From Tardiphaga sp. (GTDB lineage Bacteria > Pseudomonadota > Alphaproteobacteria > Rhizobiales > Xanthobacteraceae), in contig JAQGJY010000070.1 of the NCBI GenBank assembly GCA_028290325.1, forward strand, positions 1-7,438: a stretch of 7,438 nucleotides of DNA, written 5' to 3'. This document shows, piece by piece, positions 1 to 4,042 of this stretch. The notes under the pieces were generated by a model that saw nothing but the letters and a program-made list of their open reading frames with translations, made no database searches and was not told the DNA's origin. The position numbers and the translations under genes were made by a program. Every line of letters begins with the position of its first letter. Position 1 is the stretch's first letter.

Positions 1-13
1 AAGGACAAATTGT

Positions 14-88
14 TGGCTCCCCGGGCCGGATTCGAACCAGCGACCATTCGATTAACAGTCGAATGCTCTACCACTGAGCTACCAGGGA
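14..88 (-). tRNA. tRNA-Asn, anticodon GUU
   Basis: Read on the minus strand this folds as a full cloverleaf. The 7-bp acceptor stem (TCCCTGG with CCGGGGA) has one U-G pair. The D-arm is GCTC/GAGC. The anticodon stem TTCGA/TCGAA encloses CTGTTAA, with anticodon GTT at plus positions 54-56. The T-arm GCTGG/CCGGC holds the loop TTCGAAT. The discriminator base is G, as usual for bacterial tRNA-Asn, and the 3' CCA is encoded at 14-16. It delivers asparagine to AAC/AAU codons. Only 13 bases lie beyond its 3' end, so the terminator and any integration scar cannot be judged. Confidence 0.97.
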
Positions 89-119
89 ACAGCGAAGCAA
101 GTCAGCTCGCAGGTCGCAG

Positions 120-148
120 CCTATAACAAAGCGATCGGCGGTTGGAAA
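120..148 (-). promoter_or_regulatory. candidate promoter of the tRNA-Asn gene
   Basis: On the minus strand TTTCCA (148-143) and TATAGG (125-120) are separated by 17 bases. Each matches the sigma-70 consensus at 4 of 6 positions. A start site near 113 would give a leader of about 25 bases before the tRNA, with a GC-rich stretch just after the -10. The same bases read on the plus strand give TATAAC (122-127), a 5 of 6 -10 match that could point toward the small gene at 296, but no good -35 stands before it. This is inferred from sequence only. Confidence 0.35.
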
Positions 149-184
149 GCAGGAAATGACATTGATGGTTTCGTCCGCATTACC

Positions 185-206
185 GCGGTTTCGTTCGGGA
201 AACCGT
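185..206. other. stem-loop in the gap between tRNA-Asn and the small gene
   Basis: CGGTTTC (186-192) pairs perfectly with GAAACCG (199-205) around the 6-base loop GTTCGG, and a flanking G-T pair extends it. No T-run follows on either strand, so it is not a standard terminator. It sits about 90 bases before the start at 296, so it could be part of that gene's leader. A perfect 12-bp palindrome, CCAGCATGCTGG, lies at 252-263. Nothing else recognisable is in 89-295. Confidence 0.3.
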
Positions 207-295
207 CCGATCGAGGCCACCTCGTCAACGCGAAACGGTCCCATTCCCACGCCAGCATGCTGGAACTCACGACTCACCACCATGGAGATGCTGCG

Positions 296-487
296 ATGCC
301 AATGATGTCACCAGCGACCCGTCATATTGCTTCACCGCCACTCGGCTTCGGTGGGCGCTCCTTGGAGGCGATCAGTGATGACGAATGCGTCACGTTGCTG
401 GCGGAAGCCGTGGACGAACATGATACCGAGCACCTCGACGACGTCGCGCGCCTGATCGCGCGGCTTGCGGTGCCGATCGAGCTCTAG
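296..487 (+). CDS. small acidic hypothetical protein, 63 aa
   Basis: I do not recognise a family. The ATG at 296 is chosen because GGAG (284-287) stands 8 bases before it. The frame is open upstream to an ATG at 257 without such a site, and ATGs at 302 and 305 are also possible. The first 20 or so residues are low in charge and rich in M, S, A and P. The rest is strongly acidic and looks helical (DDECVTLLAEAVDEHDTEHL, then DDVARLIARLAVPIEL). No signal peptide, membrane segment or metal motif is evident. It ends 80 bases before the methyltransferase gene on the same strand, so the two could share a transcript. A small conserved protein of this bacterial family is the likeliest identity. A spurious frame cannot be excluded, but the ribosome site and charge pattern favour a real gene. 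Confidence 0.55.
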   Translation: MPMMSPATRHIASPPLGFGGRSLEAISDDECVTLLAEAVDEHDTEHLDDVARLIARLAVPIEL

Positions 488-567
488 GCGTACGCCGACA
501 GCGACCTTGCATCGCAACAGCGGCTGCCTTAGTCCTCGGGCAGCCGCCACCGCGATGCGAGAGTCCC

Positions 568-1263
568 ATGTCGAACGGTTCGATGTCCAATCCTGCGATG
601 TTCGATTTCGTGACCGCCCGTCAGAAGATGGTCGATGGTCAGGTCCGCCCGAGCGACGTGACCGACCTCCGCATCATCGACGCCATGCTGGCGGTTCCGC
701 GCGAGGCATTCGTCCCGGCGGCTCTGCGCAAAATGGCTTATCTCGATATCGATCTCGACGTCAGCACGCCGGGTGCCGCGAAGCGTTATCTCATCAAGCC
801 GGTCGTGATCGCGCGGATGCTGCAAGCCGCCGCGATTTCCTCGACGGACAAGGTTCTCGTTGTCGGTTGCGCGACGGGCTATATCGCGGCCGTCGCGTCG
901 CGGCTGGCCGGGCAGGTGACGGCGACTGAAAGCGACACCGACCTGGCCGCCAATGCCGCAGCCCGCCTTGCGGAGCTCGGCTACGGCAGTGTCAGGGTGG
1001 AACCGGGCCCGGCCGCGCAAGGCTGCGTCGCCAACGCCCCCTACGATGTGATCGTGCTCGATGGCGCGACCGAGATCGAACCGGTCGCGCTTTACCGCCA
1101 GCTTGCGCCGAATGGCCGGCTGGTCGGCGTGTTCGCGATGACGACGCCGCAACGCGCCGTGCTGGTGACGCGTTCGCATGACGATGTCAGCAGCCGCCCG
1201 CTGTTCGACGCGACGGCGCCGGTGCTGCCCGGGCTGGAGCGGACGCCGGCATTCGTCTTCTGA
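568..1263 (+). CDS. protein-L-isoaspartate O-methyltransferase-like protein (divergent Pcm family), 231 aa
   Basis: This is a cytoplasmic SAM-dependent methyltransferase of the Pcm family, whose classical members methylate isoaspartyl residues in aged proteins so that they can revert to aspartate. The N-terminal region has the family pattern MVDGQVRPSDVTDLRIIDAM (21-40) and VPREAFVP (43-50). The SAM motif I is VLVVGCATGY (96-105), followed by an acidic post-motif ESD (121-123), APYDVIVLDGA (157-167) and LAPNGRLVGVF (179-189). Length fits the family. It departs from the classical enzyme in two places: the TISQP segment before motif I is replaced by YLIKP (74-78), and motif I lacks the usual IGTGSGY form. 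The real substrate is therefore uncertain. The start at 568 follows a weak GAGAG (559-563); an ATG at 583 (MSNPAMFDF) is a good alternative. The gene ends in tandem stops TGA TAA. It lies just before tolC, an order I recall from other alphaproteobacteria. Confidence 0.9.
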   Translation: MSNGSMSNPAMFDFVTARQKMVDGQVRPSDVTDLRIIDAMLAVPREAFVPAALRKMAYLDIDLDVSTPGAAKRYLIKPVVIARMLQAAAISSTDKVLVVGCATGYIAAVASRLAGQVTATESDTDLAANAAARLAELGYGSVRVEPGPAAQGCVANAPYDVIVLDGATEIEPVALYRQLAPNGRLVGVFAMTTPQRAVLVTRSHDDVSSRPLFDATAPVLPGLERTPAFVF

Positions 1264-1292
1264 TAATTTGTTTTTGGTCCTGTTTAAATCAA

Positions 1293-1320
1293 GGTCCGCG
1301 CAAGTGTGGCGCGGATGACC
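1293..1320 (+). terminator. possible terminator hairpin after the methyltransferase gene
   Basis: TCCGCGC (1295-1301) pairs perfectly with GCGCGGA (1309-1315) around a 7-base loop, and outer GG/CC pairs can add to it across a bulge. It starts about 30 bases past the stop codon. The following bases are TGACCCAACT, not a T-run, and a T-rich stretch (TTTGTTTTTGG) lies before the hairpin, so classical intrinsic termination is uncertain. Confidence 0.3.
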
Positions 1321-1379
1321 CAACTCAAGAGTTTCCGACGTCATGACCCTTACAGGGGTTCCGGCGCTGGCTGTCGCGG

Positions 1380-1385
1380 CATAAT
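1380..1385 (+). promoter_or_regulatory. candidate -10 element of the tolC promoter
   Basis: CATAAT matches the sigma-70 -10 consensus at 5 of 6 positions and stands about 100 bases before the tolC start, in the 219-base gap after the methyltransferase gene. No convincing -35 lies 16-18 bases upstream, where the sequence is around GGGTTCCGG. A start site near 1392 would fall at the edge of the CtrA-like box described separately. Confidence 0.3.
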
Positions 1386-1394
1386 GTCGGTCTG

Positions 1395-1409
1395 TTAACG
1401 ACTCGTTAG
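1395..1409 (+). promoter_or_regulatory. CtrA-box-like site TTAA-N7-TTAG before tolC
   Basis: TTAA (1395-1398) and TTAG (1406-1409) are separated by exactly 7 bases, matching the CtrA consensus TTAA-N7-TTAA at 7 of 8 positions. In longer form the two half-sites are GTTAACG (1394-1400) and GTTAGCG (1405-1411), 11 bases apart, so they lie on nearly the same helix face. CtrA is the cell-cycle response regulator of alphaproteobacteria. The site is 73 bases before the tolC start and just downstream of the candidate -10, a position that would suit repression. The match is direct; the function is inferred. Confidence 0.35.
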
Positions 1410-1482
1410 CGGACCACCCGAGTGATCCTGCCACGCTTTATCGGCAGCCGGTCGTTTGGCGGTTGGGATTGGATTACCGGGA

Positions 1483-2871
1483 ATGCGTTGCGTGAATTTT
1501 CGAACGGGAGTTGCAGCCACTGCCTTGCTGATGCTGCTCGGCGCGACACCGGTGCGGGCCGATACGATCGAGGCGGCGTTGGTGCGGGCCTATCAGACCA
1601 ATCCACAATTGAATGCCCAGCGCGCGCAGGTGCGATCGACCGACGAGAACGTGCCGCAGGCGCTGTCCGGCTATCGGCCGCGTGTCTCCGTCACCGCCAG
1701 CGCCGGCTATCAATATACCGACGTGCAGTCGCAAATTCTCGGCAATACCGTCGAGCTGACCGGCACGCAGCGGCCGCGCAGTATCGGCGCGACGGCCTCG
1801 CAGACCCTGTTCAACGGTTTTCAGACCGCGAACCGCACGCGGGCGGCCGAAGGTCAGGTGTCCTCGGCCCGCGAAGCTCTACGCGTTCTGGAACAGAACG
1901 TGCTGCTCGCCGCCGCCACGATCTACATGGACTATCTGCGCGACTCCGCCATCGTCGAAGTTCAGCGCAGCAACGTCCGTGTGCTTGAACAGACGCTCAA
2001 ACAGACCCGCGACCGTTTCAGCGTCGGCGAAGTGACGCGCACCGATGTCGCGCAGTCCGAGGCGCAACTGGCCGCCGGGCGCACGCAGCAACAGACCGCC
2101 GAATCGAACCTGACGACGACGCGATCCAACTTCCGCCGCATCATCGGCAATGATCCGAACGCATTGCAGCCGGGTTCGCCGGTGGATCGCTATCTGCCGA
2201 CGTCACTCGCGGCGGCGGTCAATCTCGGTCTCGTCGAGAATCCCAACGTCACCGCCGCGATGTTCGGAATCGACGTCAGCTTCCTGACCGTGAAGGTCAA
2301 CGAAGGCGCGCTGTTCCCGACGCTGACGTTGAACGCCAACGTCCAGCAATCCTATGAAACGGCGATCACGACGCCGAAGCAGCTCGTTGCCTCGGCCGCC
2401 GCGCAATTGTCGGTGCCGATCTATCAGGGCGGCGGCGAATACGCGCTGATCCGGCAGTCGAAGGAAAACCTGGCGCAGCAGCGCCTGGTGCTCGAACAGA
2501 CGCGCGATCAGACTCGCGCCACCGTCGCGCAGGCTTGGGGCCAGTTGCTCGCCGGTCGCGCGCAGGTGTCATCGGCGCAGGCCCAGGTGCAGGCCTCGGA
2601 GATCGCACTCAACGGCGTGCGCGAAGAAGCGCGGGCCGGGCAGCGCACCACGCTCGACGTGCTGAACGCACAACAGGCGCTGGTGAACGCGCGCGTCGCC
2701 TTGGTGACGGCGCAGCACGACCGTGTGGTCGCGTCTTATTCGGTGCTCAGCGCGGTCGGCCGGCTGTCGCCGACGACGTTGCGTCTCGGCACCACTGTCT
2801 ACGACCCGAGCGTTCACTACCATCAGGTGCGTGACAGCTGGGCCGGCACCCGGACGCCGGACGGTCGCTGA
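1483..2871 (+). CDS. tolC: TolC-family outer-membrane efflux/secretion channel, 462 aa
   Basis: TolC proteins form trimeric outer-membrane barrels with a periplasmic helical tunnel that join inner-membrane pumps or type I secretion systems to expel drugs, polymers or proteins. Residues 1-26 form a signal peptide: a short basic start, a hydrophobic core (AATALLMLLG) and cleavage likely after VRA before DTIEAAL. The mature part shows the family's internal duplication. In repeat one, TLFNGFQ (108-114) starts the helices that lead to FSVGEVTRTDVAQSEAQLAA (179-198). In repeat two, IYQGG (313-317) leads to ARAGQRTTLDVLNAQQALVN (383-402). Glutamine- and alanine-rich helices fill the rest. The tail YDPSVHYHQVRDSW is, as I recall, typical of alphaproteobacterial members. 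Length equals that of E. coli TolC. ATG 1483 is preferred because it gives a clean signal peptide; GTG 1492 has a better spaced GGGA (1479-1482) and would also keep it. No inner-membrane partner genes lie here, so the channel probably serves distant pumps. Confidence 0.93.
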   Translation: MRCVNFRTGVAATALLMLLGATPVRADTIEAALVRAYQTNPQLNAQRAQVRSTDENVPQALSGYRPRVSVTASAGYQYTDVQSQILGNTVELTGTQRPRSIGATASQTLFNGFQTANRTRAAEGQVSSAREALRVLEQNVLLAAATIYMDYLRDSAIVEVQRSNVRVLEQTLKQTRDRFSVGEVTRTDVAQSEAQLAAGRTQQQTAESNLTTTRSNFRRIIGNDPNALQPGSPVDRYLPTSLAAAVNLGLVENPNVTAAMFGIDVSFLTVKVNEGALFPTLTLNANVQQSYETAITTPKQLVASAAAQLSVPIYQGGGEYALIRQSKENLAQQRLVLEQTRDQTRATVAQAWGQLLAGRAQVSSAQAQVQASEIALNGVREEARAGQRTTLDVLNAQQALVNARVALVTAQHDRVVASYSVLSAVGRLSPTTLRLGTTVYDPSVHYHQVRDSWAGTRTPDGR

Positions 2872-2878
2872 TCCGACG

Positions 2879-2909
2879 GCGATACGCGCATCCACAACGC
2901 GCGTGTCGC
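2879..2909 (+). terminator. strong hairpin just after tolC, probable terminator
   Basis: GCGATACGCGC (2879-2889) pairs with GCGCGTGTCGC (2899-2909) over 11 bp with a single U-G pair and a 9-base loop. It begins 7 bases after the tolC stop codon, where a terminator or a 3'-end stabilising hairpin would be expected. No T-run follows (the next bases are GATTGGACG), so it does not match the classical intrinsic type. Confidence 0.45.
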
Positions 2910-2920
2910 GATTGGACGTC

Positions 2921-2932
2921 ATGATCGATCAT
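2921..2932. other. perfect 12-bp palindrome between tolC and popZ
   Basis: ATGATCGATCAT is a perfect inverted repeat. It directly follows a second palindrome, GACGTC (2915-2920), and GACG/CGTC at 2915-2918 and 2936-2939 flank it with unequal arms. It lies about 200 bases before the popZ start. It could be a dimer-binding operator or chance; nothing else in the sequence identifies a regulator. Confidence 0.25.
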
Positions 2933-3046
2933 TTGCGTCCCTCCATTGTTGCCAATGTTTGATGCGATGCCTTACGCTTTGCCGCAGGGCATAGAGCGAT
3001 TCGTGCGAGGCGAGCGCGCCGCGTCGGATCCGGGACAGTGACGGCC

Positions 3047-3101
3047 GGCCGATCAAGTCGGCCCTCGAATCCGAAATCGGTCAATCTGTCGGGCGACCCG
3101 A
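3047..3101 (+). other. two small hairpins in the region before popZ
   Basis: GGCCGA (3047-3052) pairs with TCGGCC (3058-3063) around TCAAG. TCGGG (3089-3093) pairs with CCCGA (3097-3101) around CGA. Both lie in the 267-base gap before popZ, the second ending 37 bases before its start codon. They may be part of its leader RNA. I could not identify a convincing -35/-10 pair in this gap; the best candidates (TTGCCA at 2949, CATAGA at 2990) are weak. Confidence 0.2.
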
Positions 3102-3138
3102 TACAGAGGATCGCGTTGATGATGATGTGGAGTCGGAC

Positions 3139-3894
3139 ATGACGCAGCCTGCAAAGGTTCAGGAACCCTCAATGGAGGAGATTCTGGCGTCGATCCGGCG
3201 TATCATCGCGGACGATGAGGCCAAACCACCGGCGGGCGACGCCGCTGATAGAGTGGAGCCGGGCGCCGCAAGACCATCACCGATGGCCGCCGCATCCAGG
3301 CCAGACCCCGTAAAGGCTGAGATCACCAAAATGGACACCTCGACGAAACCACAGATCGTCGCTGCGAAACCATCGGCTGCCGCGCCGATGCGGCCCGCGC
3401 CGGTGGCCGCCAAGGCCGCGCCGGCTGCCGTCAGCAACAGCCAGGACGATATCGACGCGATGCTCGCGGGCCTCGACACTGCGACATCGGATGACGATAT
3501 CCGGCCGTCCTTGCCCCATGGCGACGTGTTCGAACTGACCGACGACATGGCGCTGCCGGATCCGGTTCCGAAACCGTTCCAGAAGGTCGACCCGCAGGAC
3601 GATCTTGAATTCAGCGAGTCCGTCGCGCGTCCGCGCGGCTCCGCTTTCGATGCGCCGCCACCGGACACCGCCGCGGCGTCGAATCCGATGCTGTCGCGCG
3701 CCACCGTGTCGGCGGACGAATCGGCGTTCAACTCTCTGGCCAACACCGTGCTCAGCAACAACGCCCGCACGTTGGAAGACCTGGTCAAGGAAATGCTGCG
3801 GCCGATGCTCAAGAACTGGCTGGACGACAACTTGCCGGGCCTGGTCGAGCGCATCGTCAAGGCCGAGATCGAGCGCGTCTCGCGCGGCCGCTGA
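3139..3894 (+). CDS. popZ: pole-organizing protein PopZ (DUF2497 family), 251 aa
   Basis: PopZ self-assembles into a matrix at the cell pole of alphaproteobacteria, where in Caulobacter it anchors the chromosome through ParB and recruits cell-cycle regulators. The N-terminal binding segment is QEPSMEEILASIRRIIADDE (8-27), nearly identical to the family motif. Residues 28-190 form a disordered linker, first rich in proline and alanine, then acidic from about 117 to 160. It contains SQDDIDAML at 101-109. The C-terminal oligomerisation helices are NTVLSNNARTLEDLVKEMLR (202-221) and PMLKNWLDDNLPGLVERIV (222-240), then KAEIERVSRGR. The ATG at 3139 is chosen because GGAG (3129-3132) stands 6 bases before it; a GTG at 3127 in frame overlaps that site. 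At 251 residues it is longer than Caulobacter PopZ, the excess being in the linker. It precedes valS, an order I recall from many relatives. Whether it builds one or two poles here cannot be told. Confidence 0.92.
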   Translation: MTQPAKVQEPSMEEILASIRRIIADDEAKPPAGDAADRVEPGAARPSPMAAASRPDPVKAEITKMDTSTKPQIVAAKPSAAAPMRPAPVAAKAAPAAVSNSQDDIDAMLAGLDTATSDDDIRPSLPHGDVFELTDDMALPDPVPKPFQKVDPQDDLEFSESVARPRGSAFDAPPPDTAAASNPMLSRATVSADESAFNSLANTVLSNNARTLEDLVKEMLRPMLKNWLDDNLPGLVERIVKAEIERVSRGR

Positions 3895-3948
3895 GCCTTA
3901 TCGCGGACGAATCGTGTCGCGGACGATCGTGACCGTCTCGCGCGGCCG
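3877..3948 (+). repeat. 14-bp direct repeat of the popZ 3' end
   Basis: GTCTCGCGCGGCCG occurs at 3877-3890, where it encodes the end of PopZ (VSRGR), and again at 3935-3948 in the gap before valS, 58 bases apart. The second copy is non-coding. A short local duplication or slippage event could have produced it, though GC-rich composition makes short repeats easier by chance. Confidence 0.4.
3901..3931 (+). repeat. tandem imperfect 15/16-bp repeat after popZ
   Basis: TCGCGGACGAATCGTG (3901-3916) is followed at once by TCGCGGACGATCGTG (3917-3931), identical except for one missing A. It starts 6 bases after the popZ stop and lies between the two copies of the 14-bp repeat. No protein binding site is recognised in it. 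Confidence 0.6.
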
Positions 3949-3952
3949 TGCA

Positions 3953-3985
3953 TTGACTTGCCGTTCGCCGGTGGCTTGTTAAAAC
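3953..3985 (+). promoter_or_regulatory. candidate valS promoter
   Basis: TTGACT (3953-3958) is a 5 of 6 match to the -35 consensus. GTTAAAAC (3978-3985) resembles the alphaproteobacterial -10 form GCTANAWC at all but one position. The spacing between them is longer than usual (about 19-20 bases), so strength or exact placement is uncertain. It lies 58 bases before the valS start in a 148-base gap, giving a leader that includes a small GCGCC/GGCGC hairpin (4011-4022). Confidence 0.35.
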
Positions 3986-4042
3986 CTTCGAAATTCCCGT
4001 TTGCACCCGAGCGCCTTGGCGCCGCTGAGTGATTGCCCCGTC

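Noticed and set aside
14..88. tRNA-Asn as an attachment site for an integrated island
   Set aside because: Only 13 bases past the tRNA 3' end are visible, and no integrase or repeat of the tRNA end is found in the window.
529..1434. 301-codon open frame on the minus strand across the methyltransferase gene
   Set aside because: Arginine- and histidine-rich translation without any recognisable domain. It is antisense to a clear gene, as expected for shadow frames in GC-rich DNA.
1456..1482. TTG at 1456 as tolC start
   Set aside because: It would put extra residues before a well-formed signal peptide that starts naturally at 1483 (or 1492).
3159..3953. 264-codon minus-strand frame over popZ
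   Set aside because: Serine- and alanine-rich complement of the low-complexity popZ linker; the plus strand carries both conserved PopZ ends.
3895..4042. T-box or other tRNA-sensing leader before valS
   Set aside because: The gap is only 148 bases, lacks the T-box sequence and terminator structure, and such leaders are rare outside Firmicutes and Actinobacteria.
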